Part shown: positions 12,315 through 23,630 of the stretch, piece by piece
Position numbering within the stretch: position 1 is the stretch's first letter
How the letters are laid out: each line of letters starts with the position of its first letter
DNA from: Melampsora larici-populina 98AG31
Taxonomy: Eukaryota > Basidiomycota > Pucciniomycetes > Pucciniales > Melampsoraceae
Length of the DNA stretch: 64,000 nucleotides
NCBI RefSeq assembly: GCF_000204055.1
Contig: NW_006768819.1
Coordinates: 510,091-574,090 of the forward strand
Direction: 5' to 3'
Notes under the pieces: generated by a model
Database searches by the model: none
Told to the model about the DNA's origin: nothing
Seen by the model: only the letters and a program-made list of their open reading frames with translations
Translations under genes and position numbers: made by a program

Positions 12315-12640
12315 TCTTCTTCTTTTTTCTTTGCTTTTTCTTTGTTTTGTTTTTCTGATTTCAGTTTTTCGTGTTTCTAGTTAATTTTTTTTTGATATCT
12401 TACTTTTAGTTGCTTGTTTTTTTTTTTCTTTTTCCTTTCCTTTCGTTTCGTTTTTTTTTTTTTCGTTTCGATTTTCTCATTTCTTTTTCCTTTTTTATCT
12501 TTATCATGCTTTTCTTATTTTTATTCCAAACGACATGATTTTCATTAGTTAATATTCTCATCATGTATCCTCTTTTTTTTCAAATCCCAACTTTTCTTCT
12601 TCTTCTTCTTTTAAAGTTATGAACATTTTCATGTTTGATT
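12315..12640 (+). other. T-rich 3' flank of the TMEM41-like gene
   Basis: Long T runs (up to about 12) with few other features directly after the stop codon, probably 3' UTR and polyadenylation region. No gene. Confidence 0.4.
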
Positions 12641-13700
12641 CAATGATTCTTTTTGGTTGTTATTGTACATATTTTATACAAACCAAAGTTTAATGAACAG
12701 TTTTGATGAATGACGTAATGATGATTTTAATTAATTTTATATGAAGGAACTTGATTGTATATCTGTTTTACCTAAAAAAAAAGCTGGTTTTATTTGTGTT
12801 CATAGTCAGCCAGCTTGGTTTAGAAAACCAGTGGGATCTTTGATGGTTTTCCTGGACGGAGGATCATTTGGTGTATTCAAAGTACCAAGAACACGAGATA
12901 AGCCAGCGAAATGTATTTCATATCGAGAGATGATCCGGGTGCCTTAATGGCTGTTTCTTTGATGATTTGTTCGGAAGGAAAACGGTTCTGAGGTATTCAA
13001 AGTATGTACCAAGAACACAAGATATCCAAGCGAAATGCAATTCATATATATCGAGATATGATTCGGGTGCCTTATGGACAAACTGCGAAAAACTGATTGA
13101 TTCTAATTTCAACTTACGTAGGATCTCCACTTCAAGACACATACCAAAATCACCTGACGAGTTTACCTACGGGAGGAATTTAGAAACTTATTGTTATCTG
13201 GACTACATAGTTGGACACAAGCTTGGTGAAGGGTTTCATCTGAGGTTGACTTGTTGGCCCAGTGTTATTCATCATTTAATTGAGTTACCATCCGATTCCA
13301 AAGCCTCAGGTTTTTTCTTTAAGTTTTTATATTAGTTTTCTTTTTTGGTGTACTTACTACGAGGTGTTTGAAAGTTTATCTACTTTATTGTGACTTGAAA
13401 TATTGATTTTCTTGGGGCTCTTTACTTTTGTTTCAATATAAAGGTTTTCTTAGAGGTGTTAGATTTTTGGGGTGGGATTGGTTCAGGATATAAAAAGATC
13501 ATTTTTATATTTAAGACTGTGAGTTTGTTTTTCTTCGCTTCTTTGATTTTGTTTCTTGGTAGCTGTAAGAATAAACATAGAAAAAGATCACTGATTTCTT
13601 TCTTAACTCTGCTTTAGTAAATACAAGAATAAAATAAAAATAAAGCTTAGGTGATGAGTTTTTTTTTGACGATTTTTATTGGGATTTTAATCTCAGTACT
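12641..13700. other. Intergenic with a direct repeat
   Basis: No gene recognised. It contains the direct repeat at 12871-13075 and otherwise only unremarkable short ORFs. Confidence 0.4.
12871..13075. repeat. Direct repeat, two about 80-bp copies
   Basis: A segment containing ATTCAAAGTACCAAGAACAC and ending CGGGTGCCTTA (12871-12946) recurs at 12991-13074 with small insertions. A related piece lies inverted near 20055-20095 (AAGATATCCAAG core), so it is a dispersed repeat. Confidence 0.6.
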
Positions 13701-14058
13701 TACAGTTTTGTGCTGCTGCATTAGACTGTGATAACTTGAAATATGTTTCTGGAATTGATCATTGTGAAGTCTTAAATGAATTATCAGGTCAAAAAGATGA
13801 TCAATCAAGGTACATGAACTTTTCAGAAACATATAAAAACTTTATAAAAAGTACTTTAAAGATGTGCAAGAGCTTCACAAAAAAGTATCAGCAAATGAAG
13901 AAATGAAAAGCCAATCTACCAAAGAGATTCAACCAAACTCTGAAACCATAGAAAAGAAAATCACATTGATGACAAATAGAATTATCCAATCCATCCAAAA
14001 ATCTATCACAAAAAACTCATTAACCATTCAAACCAATCTGATGGCTTATTCATTTGTA
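13701..14058 (+). pseudogene. Broken coiled-coil-like gene fragment
   Basis: From an acceptor-like CAG at about 13706 a frame reads CDNLKYVSGIDHCEVLNEL and then YMNFSETYKNFIKSTLK. One frame change near 13858 leads into DVQELHKKVSANEEMKSQS and KKITLMTNRIIQSIQKS, ending LMAYSF before a GTAAGG donor. The spacing of Leu/Ile suggests a helical, possibly coiled protein. The family is not recognised. The last exon-like part is repeated at 14500-14643 by a local tandem duplication, where the donor has become CTTAAGG. Confidence 0.45.
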
Positions 14059-14390
14059 AGGTTTATTTATTTCAGTTGGTTTATTCAACAATTCACCATG
14101 AATGGTTTTCTAGAGGTTTGTTTGATTAACCTGGTTTGGAATGTTTTCTTAAAATTTGGTTTAATGGTTTTTTGAAATGCCAAAAAAGGTTTGGTACATC
14201 AGGAAGGTTTGGAAGAAAAGATACATGGATTATGGGCTTGGACATTCAATCAATGTAAATAAATGTTTTATAAGTTTTACCAAAATAAGTTACACATGAA
14301 TGAAAGATTTTTTGGTTTTTTTATATGGACATGGGTACAAAACTTAACCAAGTCTCTCACTGGCTCTGTGCCAAAGGCCTGTATGTGGCA

Positions 14391-14471
14391 CTACATACTT
14401 TTTTTTTGGCGGGGAAAAAGAAAAAAATATACTTTTGACCTTGTTCTCCCTGCCAAAAAAAAAGGATGTAG
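14391..14471. repeat. Short hairpin element (copy 1)
   Basis: CTACATAC plus a T run plus GGCGGG at the left is mirrored by CCCTGCC plus an A run plus ATGTAG at the right, a fold-back of about 80 bp. A second copy at 15186-15266 belongs to the tandem duplication. Confidence 0.5.
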
Positions 14472-14840
14472 CAAAAAGTATGTACATGTGCATACTTAAT
14501 CTACCAAAGAGATTCAACCAAACTCTGAAATCATCAAAAAGAAAATCACATTGATGACAAATAAAATTATCCAATCCATCCAAAAATCTATCACAAAAAA
14601 CTCATTAACCATTCAAACCAATCTGATGGCTTATTCATTCTTAAGGTTTATTCATTTCCGTTGGTTTATTCAACAATTCATCATGAATGGTTTTCTAGAA
14701 GTTTGTTTGATTAATCTGGTTTGGAATTTTTTCTTAGAATTTGGTTTAATGGTTTTTTGGAATGCCAAAAAAGATTTGGTACATCAGCAGGGTTTGGAAG
14801 AAAAGATACATGGATTATGGGCTTGGACATACAACCAATA

Positions 14841-15044
14841 GGGGGTTTCAAGTTCAATTTTTTTTTGTGTAATTTTTAAAAATTCAGACAAGTTGTTCGT
14901 AAAAAAAATCTTTGTAAAACAACGTAATTTTAATTCGGGACACCTAAAAAGGTGTCCCGCTGTAAAAAATTTACGCATATTTTACAACAACGGGCAAGTT
15001 GTTGTAGCGTAAAAATACGCAAAAAAATTCAACTTGAAACCCCC
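14841..15044. mobile_element. MITE with 24-bp TIRs and TA duplication, 204 bp
   Basis: The left end GGGGGTTTCAAGTTCAATTT and the inverted right end match at 23 of 24 positions. TA flanks both sides (14839-14840 and 15045-15046). An internal perfect hairpin CGGGACACCT-aaaa-AGGTGTCCCG sits at about 14937-14960. The other copy of the tandem duplication lacks the element at the same place. The TA target suggests the Tc1/mariner group; superfamily is inference. Confidence 0.85.
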
Positions 15045-15185
15045 TAATGTAAATAAATGTTTTATAAGTTTTACCAAAATAAGTTACACATGAATGAAAG
15101 ATTTTTTGGTTTTTTTTATATGAACATGGGTACCAAACTTAACCAAGTCTCTCACTGGCTCTGTGCCAAAGGCCTGTATGTGGCG

Positions 15186-15266
15186 CTACATACTTTTTTT
15201 TGGCGGGGAAAAAGAAAAAAAATATACTTTTGACCTCGTTCTCCCTGCCAAAAAAAAAGTATGTAG
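15186..15266. repeat. Short hairpin element (copy 2)
   Basis: Second copy of the 14391-14471 fold-back, carried along by the tandem duplication. Confidence 0.5.
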
Positions 15267-16927
15267 CAAAAAGTATGTACATGTGCCCCAATTATTGCTT
15301 CTTAGTGATTTCTGTGAGATTTGTAGTGACAATCAGACTAGTTTTTGAATGGTAGTATAGTTCATTATTTATTTTGGTTTACTACATAGGTTTCATGAAA
15401 TCTAAGATGTAATGTTGAACTCTAGGTTTGAATTTATAGACTGATGAGTAAATCTAAAAGAGAATCAAAAAATAGGGAAATGATCTACCAGAATACAAAG
15501 GGATTTCAAAGAGTATGAAACCAAAATCCAGAGACTGTGAAAGCAATTTAAGAGGGTGTTGGAGAGAAAACAAACTTTAGACTTATCATTGAAAATCATG
15601 GATGAGCTAGTTGTGGAATACAAATTAGAAATCCAGACTTGTGTCCAGTATTCCAACTCAGACTTTTTGACTATAGTGTTTTGGCTTGCCTAGTTGCAAG
15701 TCCAGCCAAAGATTCCAATCTGGAAAACAAGGCACAAACCCAGATTTTTACTTTTTATCTTGTGTATCTTTGTTCTTTTATATTTAAAAATACATCACTG
15801 GAAAGATAGGTTAATGATATTTTGAAAACAACACCTACACTCCCTGAATAGTCTGATTAAGCATCCAATATCAACACAACTAAGGTCAGGTTATATTTTC
15901 TGTAACCATCATTGATCTTAATTCAAACAGGTTCAGACTCTGGGACCCAAGCTGAAAGTGACAGACCTTGTAAGAGCAAAACACTTTTTATTCACATGCA
16001 AAAAATCCACCAAAGAAAGACATCAAGTCCAACCCCGCCAACAAAGATGCCTTAGAATTTCTAATCAGAGGCATCCTTGGATGGCAATAGCCTAGACCTG
16101 GTGCCCAAGTAATTCATCTGAGGCAATTGTTGGGGCCAAAGAAAGCCTTGGATTAATTTCTGGACACACAGTTCAAAGGAATCTGTATCCAAGTCAACAT
16201 CAGATTTGACAGTCCAAGGTATCTTTGCCAGAAGTGCAAGACCACCATACTTAACAAACCCATTGCTTTTCAAGCCATCACTCAATATTGTGACAGAACA
16301 TGGCAGTTGACAAATTTCTGGAACTGGGCTACAATTTCAGATGAAGACTTGCCAACAGACAGGAAACCACCAAGGAATTAAAACCTCTGCCCCATCTTTT
16401 AGCCAACAAATCATGTCTCCTTACAAACATTGTGTATGCTATTTGAGACAGCCAACATAAACCTTTCACCTGACACAGCCAGAGGGGTTTTACTGGTTCT
16501 GGAAACACAAGCAGTGTTGAATGGCCAAAGGCTCTAACAACACTTTAAGCAATGCAAAAATAAATACACGTTACATGGTCCTATGTGGCACAGGTAAAAT
16601 CCCATCTCCAGTGTCATTTCACAATGGCACAACAGTCTTGCTTGCACAATACAGCATTGAATCTATTGTAACAGGGTGTGTATAGAATCAGCTTGCAGAT
16701 CACCGAGGTTAAAGTTGGGTAAAAGTTTTGAATGGTTTGGGTACTTTTTCCTCCAAGCCGTTCAAAATGTATTTTGTTTGAAAAAAGATTCCATGAGTGT
16801 GATTCTCAGAAAGGGCATCCTCAAAATCTTTTGAAAATTTAAAAATTTCCAGTAGAATTTTGATGGAGGTGAAGTTTTCTTTTAGTGACCTTTCCAACTC
16901 AAATCTCTGTTTTATGTCTGAAAGATG

Positions 16928-17796
16928 TGTTGCAACTGTCAGAGCAGGGATTGTTATAGTTCATAAACAGAAACCTTATGAACCATCAAATCCCACAAGT
17001 CTGAGTTAACAGGACCCAGGAATGCATCTATAGAGGTATGTAAGGAGAATCCCGACGGTTTGTTGGTGCGGTTTTTGGGCACTTAACACCACATTTACAG
17101 CAGCTATAGTAGTGCAAAATGTGCGTGGGATTGAAGGCTTTCATTTAAGCTAGCTTTCAGCCTCATAGCACCTATACTGCCTGAGTTAAACAGATGTAAC
17201 GGTCAAAAACAGCCCTAAATTGAACGTCGGGATCAGGCCTTGGAGGCACAATTGTTTTTTGCGCCAATTGATTTTGTGCCAAGGTGAGTGAAGTTGAGAT
17301 ACTTGGAGTAGGCTCATTCAATAGCCCTACTCCATGCGCATCTTTTGAAGTGCTCTGGAACTTGAGACAATGAGTTTTGTGTTGTGTAGAGCCCAAAAAC
17401 TGAAAAATGTGTTTTGTTATATACCTTTATAGGTGCAATCCTGGGTTATGAGTTAACTCACCTGTCAGAGCAGGGATTGTTATAGTTCAGAAACAGAAAC
17501 CTTATGAACAATCAAATCCCACGAGTCTGAGTTAACTCACCTTTCACCCAAGAATAGATTAGAATATCTTGGATGAAGAGGGAGACTAGAACTTTGTTGC
17601 TCTTCCAGGTCTTTAAACAATATTGTTCTTCAGCAATACATAGGTTTAAAATGATGACAGAGTGCAAGACTTATGAAACATACAAGCATTACATATGAAA
17701 TAAAGAGTAAATAATAAATGAAATAACAAGTGTAATAATGAGATGTCAGACTTGTGAAATGTAATTGTTACACGAATGAAACTATACTTTAACAAC
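16928..17796. mobile_element. 869-bp insertion absent from the sister copy
   Basis: The sister copy reads GAAAGATGCACCATTTTC without interruption (about 30169-30186). Here the same text is split after ATG and resumes with ATG at 17797, an apparent 3-bp duplication. The ends are TGTTGCAACTG and TTTAACAAC. Inside, an about 80-bp segment beginning TGTCAGAGCAGGGATTG occurs twice as a direct repeat (16937 and 17466), as in decayed LTR elements. No ORF of a transposon is legible. Class undetermined. Confidence 0.6.
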
Positions 17797-18004
17797 ATGC
17801 ACCATTTTCTGGAATCCAGTCAGGCCTATTCAACTTGGATTCATTTCTGAGATGATTCATGTTTTATGGGTCTATTGAAGAGAATTGATTCATTGCTGAT
17901 CTGTTGAAGAATAGTGTTTCAATCAACCAGATGAAGGGTGTCTTAGAATTATGAACACTTCTTCATTCCATGTGTTTCATTTATAGTTCCACTAAATTTA
18001 TGCC

Positions 18005-18190
18005 AAAGTTTTCTCATTTTTTAGCTTACATGGTCCATGTTCATTTTCTCATAGGTGGGTCTCTTCAAGATTTTCTTCATCATCAATCTCGAGTTCATAC
18101 AAAGTTTTCTCCTTGTTAGCTTCATGGTTCATTTTGATTTTGTCATAGGTGGGTTTCTTGAAGATTTGCTTTATCATCAATCTAGAGTTC
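18005..18190 (+). repeat. 94-bp tandem repeat, two copies
   Basis: ATAGGTGGGT occurs at 18051 and 18145 with matching flanks (AAAGTTTTCTC before, CATCAATCT after). It is conserved in the sister copy at about 30381-30570. It lies upstream of the 1a secreted-protein gene. Confidence 0.6.
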
Positions 18191-18499
18191 ATACTTGGGA
18201 ACATGACTTTCAAATACCATTATCTCTCCTGTTAGAAAAATCCATCTAGCTCTCAGGCTTACTTACTTTGGACACTTCTGATGCTTACCATAACACAGTC
18301 ACATAAGGAGTATTGTCTGTGGAAACCTTTTGAAAGGTCCATTGATTAAGCTTTATAGGTACAGATATTTATCAATTGCAAATAGAATTTTTGCACGGAT
18401 GCAAGACAAGGTTTGGACATGTGAAAAGAGCTGACTTCTTCTTGGTTGAAAAGATGTTTTTGGTATTGAATCTGAGAGAATACAGTATAGGTTAACAAT

Positions 18500-18919
18500 A
18501 TGAGACTTAGTTTTTTTTAAATCAATATCATTCTTTTGGCTTATCATCAGTCTTCAGGCCGCCCACTACAACCTTTTCAACCCCATCAGTTCACAAGTAC
18601 AGAAGCATCAACTTGTCGGCCAATAGTCACCAACTCAATTTCTGTTATGATCTCACATATGGATGGACAATGTTTTGAAAGCGCAAGATATATGCAACAA
18701 ATTCATGAACAAGCACATGAAAACTTTGAAATTCAATCAAGGAACAATAGCTTTGAAAATGAACCTGAACTGAACATGAAGGATGTTGGTTATTTCAGTC
18801 AAAATACACAAAAATGGATATATAACCTTTTGGATGATATACTTACAGGAATCCGAGACAATTATCTATATGATAGCTTTATGTTTTGGGGGATATATCA
18901 TCTTAGAAGATATGCATAG
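18500..18919 (+). pseudogene. Small secreted-protein family, copy 1a (one stop)
   Basis: From the ATG at 18500 a 140-codon frame is interrupted only by TAA at codon 7, after a run of T that breaks the signal-peptide region. The rest reads through to 18919. The C-terminal half is shared with the intact 138-residue paralogue of unit 1b: YMQQIHEQAHENF, the Asn/Glu-rich middle, Q-x2-KW, LDDILTG and the final LRRYA. Copy 2a (30871-31293) has an intact start but a stop elsewhere. Confidence 0.65.
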
Positions 18920-19093
18920 GGGAGTCTAAAAATTTGATATGCCAAAGTCAAGTAAAGATATCCATACAGTCTCACCAAATACAGTATTTTGATACACACT
19001 ATTTTGCAGAATTTCTCCAAGCTCATTTCAAGATAGTGGGAATTAAAATGTTCATGATGCCTAACATTTGTAAATTCATGTACAAATCTAATT

Positions 19094-19444
19094 TCAGTTT
19101 GAGACACTTTCTATCAGTAATTTTGAGGAAACTAGAGCTGAATTTAACATCATTTTGGAGTATTCAAGAATTGTGTACCAGCTCTTTATTTGTTCAGTTG
19201 TGATAAGCTCGCAAGGTAAGATAGCCCACATAATCCACTGTAGTATGGTATAACAGCTCCAGAATATCTGCACAAGACTTTGTAGGATTCCACAGCTCTC
19301 CTGAGCTTGGTGTGGGGTAAGACTAGGTTTGGAAGCCTCAAAATAGAGTTTGTAGTAAACAGGGTCACAAATAATTCTTCTCTCAGGAAAAGGGGAGTTG
19401 TTCCATAAGCTCCTCTTTGAGTGGGGTGGAAAACATGTGCACAA
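19094..19444 (-). pseudogene. Minus-strand ORF family, member 1a
   Basis: 116 residues without recognisable domain, containing FEASKPSLTPHQAQESC. The same signature (FEASKPCLT / LEASKPCLT) occurs 3' of every member of the secreted-protein family in this window, always on the opposite strand. Members differ in length and start and lie in repetitive DNA, so it may be a decayed gene or simply duplicated non-coding sequence. Confidence 0.35.
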
Positions 19445-20037
19445 AGAGGTTAGGCAAGTAAAGGCAGATTGGGGTTGACAAGATTATGAGGCACAATCCC
19501 CAAAAGATATTGAAAGAACTGTGACCTGGTAATTTCAAGGCCATATCCACCTTAAGATTTTAAACTTGTCATGATTATCCTGTGTATATTGATTTTGGAA
19601 CAATTTTGATGGGATATATATTGTGGTACATATGATGACTTGTGGGGTTTAGACACAACCAATCAGCTCTGCAATAAATGTGCACATTTTTCTTGTTTCT
19701 CCTCCAAATCCCCTCTGGTAGACATCTCAATTAGATGTCCAAGTTAAACATGTAGCTTCAGCCATGCATCATTTACAGCTGTATGGGCCTTCCATTAGTC
19801 AGACAGCAAGACATATAAGCAGACCAATCTGATTCCACATTCATGTTATGCCTAAAACCAGACATTTCTGCCCTCAAATATCACACAGCATAGACATCTA
19901 TAATTTTAAATACAAGTATCAGAAACATTTGACTTTTAGGAGCTCTAACTACACTCATAGGCAAGCTTGTCTCATGCTCTTTTTATCTTAGATCAGGGAT
20001 CAGACATTAGCTGCAACCAGATTCAATAGGTTATCCA

Positions 20038-20259
20038 TCAGCACCCCATGTCTTGACATGAATTGCATCTTACTTGGATATCTTGTGTTTTTGGTATATC
20101 TGGGATTTCAAAGCTCCCCTGAGCTTTATTTGAGGTGAGACAAGGTTTGGAAGCCTCAAAATGGACTTTGCAGCAATCAGGGTGAAAAATCTTTTTTCTC
20201 TCAGCAAAAGGGGAGTTGTTCCAAAAGCTCCTCCCTGAGGGGGTGGAGAGTATGTGCAC
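20038..20259 (-). pseudogene. Minus-strand ORF family, extra member
   Basis: Contains HFEASKPCLTSNKAQGS and WNNSPFAERK. It lies between units 1a and 1b. Copy 2 has no separate counterpart: its single member (31542-31817) aligns with this one on its right side and with member 1a on its left. Confidence 0.35.
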
Positions 20260-20459
20260 AAAGAAATTAGAAAAGTCAAGAGAGTTATGTTGTTCAGATT
20301 ATGTGGTGCAATTTCCAAAAATATCTTCAGTTTCTCCTTGACCACTGCTTTTGAGGGAATTGTGCAGAATTCATATTGACACTGAGGATAGTTGATGATT
20401 TTGATATAGTTCACTGTCCATTCCTTCAAAAAATGTTTCATAAAAAGCAATATGTATTT

Positions 20460-21754
20460 TAAAACTCTGGGGTTGATCTAGAGACCAATAAATAATTCCC
20501 CAAGAAGATCAAAAAGTTGGAAATGGCCACCCACTGGCAACACAAAAAATTATCTTACAAACTGTGAAACCAATTCATCCAAGACACACAAGGAGGGTTG
20601 AGGAGAAAATGAATTGGGCTCTATGTGTAGATCTCATCATTTGAACTCATCATTGAAATTCATGGATGAGCTGTTGTATCTTTGGACTTCAATCTGAATG
20701 GGTGCACCTCAGGAGATGGTTTGATGATATTGATACATGCTAGATAGTCTTACATAGCACACAAGAATACTATTCTTGGTTTCATGTCGCCAATGCACAA
20801 CAGCCTCTCTGGTACAATAGGGGCTTGATGCATTTCAATGCCCTTGCATACTGAAAAGCCATGAAGGGTATCTACTCCCTCAAGATTTGAAATAAGCTAT
20901 GTCATGGGATACACTTTTTATTTTGGCAGGGTTTGTCCAGAATCAGCTGTCAGATCATTGGGGTTAAAGTAGGATAAGATGTGCCTAGATGTTTAGGTAC
21001 TTTGGCCTCCCATCCCTTCAAAATGTTTTTTTGAAAAAGGGATACCATGAGTGTGCTCCTCAGGGAGGGCTTCCTCAGCACTCTTGAATGTAGGAATTCC
21101 AAACACACTTTTGGTGTAGGGACAGTTTTGCCTCAGGAAATTTTCCAACTTGAATATCTGTATTATGCCTGACTAGTGTACCATCATCTGGCTTACGGTC
21201 ATGACTGGGCAAACTGTATGCATTCCTGAGAGGATTCATGTTTTATGAGTCTATGGAAAGGTCTGCAGTCATTCCTGATCTGTTTGAAAACAGTGTTTCA
21301 AGGAACAATATCAAGGATGTATTGAATTCATGATTGTTCATTCCCCATGCATGCTTTATTATCCAATTGTTCTACAATAAAGATTCTCAACTTTTGTCCT
21401 TCAAACCAAAATCTCCTTCTCCTTTTGATTTCAAAATTTCTCTCAATTGTTTACCATCAATCTTGAGCTCATACCTGCAGTGAGTACATGATTCTATCAT
21501 TTTCTTATCTCTCTTCTTATATAAGTGCATCTAGCTTGCGGGCTTATAAATTGTGGTTGCTTATGATACTTTCAATGAACCAGTATAACCTTCTCAAGTT
21601 GCCATTGATTGAGGGACATTGGTATGATAATTCCTGAATTTTTGATAGATCTTTTGAGTGCCTTCAAAGGCAGGCTCACAAGTAACAACACATGAGCTGA
21701 CTTTTCTTTTGTTCTGAAAGTCATTTGACATAAAATACAGTATACTACAATATC
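20460..21754. other. Upstream part of unit 1b
   Basis: No gene. The sequence is collinear with 31990-33299 of copy 2 and more distantly with the 1a upstream region. It includes the short paralogous block CTTCAAAATGTTTTTTTGAA and the leader region of the 21755 gene. Confidence 0.5.
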
Positions 21755-22171
21755 ATGAAAATTATAATTACTTTTCTCAGTATGATCCTTTATGCTGTGA
21801 ATCCAGCATCAGGTCTTTGGTTACCTGCTATTAAACCTTCTCATATCTCAAGAACTGATGGAATTACCTGCCCAAGAGTCGCTGAGCCAATTTCTGTGGC
21901 CTACCCAATCACCTACCAGCAATTTCTTGAAACAGAAAGATACACGCAACAGATTCATGAACAAGCACATAAAGACTTTGGCACTGAATCAACTAAAGAT
22001 ATTCTTGAAACCAACCCTGAAATTAACAAGAAGAATGTAGGCTTTCTTGGGAAAGAGACACAAAAATGGAAACCTGACCTTGTGGTAGATATCCTTACAG
22101 TACTGGGAGACAATGCTATATACAACATCTGGATGATTTGGGTGATGCGTTATCTTAGGAGATATGTTTAA
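21755..22171 (+). CDS. Candidate small secreted protein, copy 1b
   Basis: An uninterrupted 138-residue single-exon frame. It starts MKIIITFLSMILYAVN, a short basic start plus hydrophobic core of a classical signal peptide with a likely cut after about residue 20 (PASG|LW). The mature part has only one Cys, a helical charged middle (QQIHEQAHKDF...KNVGF, KW) and a hydrophobic C-terminal stretch ending WVMRYLRRYV. No domain recognised. Copy 2b is intact too, with about 15 substitutions. Small secreted proteins in duplicated clusters are typical effector candidates in rusts; that role is inference only. Confidence 0.6.
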   Translation: MKIIITFLSMILYAVNPASGLWLPAIKPSHISRTDGITCPRVAEPISVAYPITYQQFLETERYTQQIHEQAHKDFGTESTKDILETNPEINKKNVGFLGKETQKWKPDLVVDILTVLGDNAIYNIWMIWVMRYLRRYV

Positions 22172-22422
22172 AGGAGCCCAATGACTTGATATGCTGAAGG
22201 AAGGTGAAGCTAACCCCAAAGCCCACAAATTTTTTGCCTCATAGAGGCTCTTGTACATAATTTCTTTGTACTAATGTTGAGATAGTGGGAATTTGACTGC
22301 CTATGGTTACCAGCATTTTAAACTTCATGCCAAACTATTCCTATTGTGAGGATTGGGAAAATCAGAGCTGCAAATAACTTCACTGTGAAGTTTCCAAGCA
22401 TGTATACCAGCTCCGTATTGAT

Positions 22423-22665
22423 TTAGTAGTGATAAATGTGTGATTTAACATAGCCCATAAGATCCACCACAATTTGAGGAAAGAGTGCCAGACAGTGTGC
22501 AAGCCTATTGAGCATTACAAATGTCTTCTGAGTTAAGTGTGAGGTCAGACATGGTTTGGAAGCCTCCAAATTGACTTTGAAGCAACCATGGCAACAAAAG
22601 CTTCTTTTCTCAGGCAAAGGGGGGTTGTGACTAAGCCCATCTTTGAGGCAGTTGGTTACATACAC
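22423..22665 (-). CDS. Minus-strand ORF family, member 1b (80 aa)
   Basis: Convergent to the 21755 gene, 250 bp downstream. Reads NPPLPEKRSFCCHGCFKV and LEASKPCLTSHLTQKTF, with several Cys and no signal peptide. It is kept open in both 1b and 2b (79 aa there), which is weak evidence of coding. No function recognised. Confidence 0.3.
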   Translation of the reverse strand: MYVTNCLKDGLSHNPPLPEKRSFCCHGCFKVNLEASKPCLTSHLTQKTFVMLNRLAHCLALFPQIVVDLMGYVKSHIYHY

Positions 22666-22713
22666 AAAAAGAGATCAGGAAATTCAAGACAGATGTATGT
22701 TTTTAGCCTATGG

Positions 22714-22786
22714 CTTTCAAGCGGAAACTCAGCACTTATGTGTTTAGCCCCAAGGGCACGCATAAATGCTGAGGTTTGCTTGAAAG
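22714..22786. ncRNA. 73-bp fold-back conserved in both copies
   Basis: CTTTCAAGCGGAAACTCAGC pairs with GCTGAGGTTTGCTTGAAAG, giving a near-complete stem with a short A/T and G/C loop region. An identical-length version stands at 34256-34328. It could be a tiny fold-back element or a small-RNA precursor; only the structure is seen. Confidence 0.35.
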
Positions 22787-23084
22787 GGGAGGGTTTTACA
22801 AGTTTAAATTCATCTAATATACAAAAAATACATTAAATCAGATTCTGTTTATATCTCAGATTAGCCACATTTTCACTTGGAAAATAACTGTCTCATTGGC
22901 TTATAAAACAATCAAATTCACTCATCAACAACCCTCTAATAATTGTCTTCATCTATGATGTGAGCTTACACCTTCAAAGAGGTAAATTATTTGTTTCTTT
23001 CAACTTAAAAACAAGTAGCAGAGTTACCAGAACCCATCACTTCAAAAAAAAGTTAGTTGTAAGCTACCTTCAAACTTCTTAGCA

Positions 23085-23370
23085 AGGCCGCCACAGATAC
23101 GATACTGGTATCATGCCCGGCGGTACCAGTACCGTATCTGTGCTCACAATACCCATAATCATGGTATCTGATATTGTACCTGGACTCCGGTACGGTACCA
23201 AGAACCGTACCAAAGCCCACAATACCCATACTTACTAGGCAACAGTTCCGTATCGCCACATACAAAACGGTACGGTACTATACCATACCGTTTGATACAT
23301 CCCCGATACGGTTCAATAACGTACTGTGACAAAGATACCATGAAACTATTGTACCGTGTAGCTTGACAAC
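23085..23370. repeat. Degenerate GGTAC/CGGTAC-rich repeat
   Basis: Short palindromic words such as CGGTACGGTAC, GATACGG and GGTACCG recur in both orientations directly after the end of duplication copy 1. Short ORFs here are by-products. No tandem period is regular. Confidence 0.6.
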
Positions 23371-23630
23371 CACCATAACATGAAATTTGCAAAAGAAAAC
23401 AAACAAATAAAGAGAGAAACAATAAGAACTTTCACAACTTTCACTTTCTTCTTTCCCGCACAACTTGATCCTTTGCGATACAATCTGCCATCATCTCTTC
23501 AGCTGTTTCAAACTTGCCGGCCATTTTGACTCCTTGTACAGACCATATAAGTCCCCCTAAAGTACGCTTGATTGTTTGTGGCTTAAGAGCCATTCAAAAT
23601 TGAGAGTGGGCTATGAGACTTATGAGCAAA

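Larger units (their letters stand above)
13915..15290. repeat. Tandem duplication of about 560-580 bp
   Basis: 13915-14500 and 14501-15290 align along their length (TACCAAAGAGATTCAACCAA in both; both end in the CTCTCACTGGCTCTGTGCCAAAGG block). The second copy is longer only because a 204-bp MITE lies in it, so the first copy serves as its empty site. Confidence 0.8.
15440..23084. repeat. Segmental duplication, copy 1 (units 1a and 1b)
   Basis: From about 15798 to 23084 the sequence aligns collinearly with 29022-34627 with few mismatches. Inside, unit 1a (about 15.44-19.45 kb) and unit 1b (about 20.04-23.08 kb) are older, more diverged relatives. Each has upstream repeats, a plus-strand small secreted-protein gene and a convergent minus-strand ORF. 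Copy 1 differs from copy 2 by an 869-bp insertion (16928-17796) and by about 780 bp extra between two short repeats (19.32 and 20.13 kb). The part before 18500 contains only degenerate minus-strand ORFs (for example 16061-16285 and 16709-16897) that also occur in copy 2. Confidence 0.85.

Noticed and set aside
23053..23463. Overlapping minus-strand ORFs of 60-87 aa
   Set aside because: They are translations of GGTAC-rich repeat; residue bias follows the repeat.
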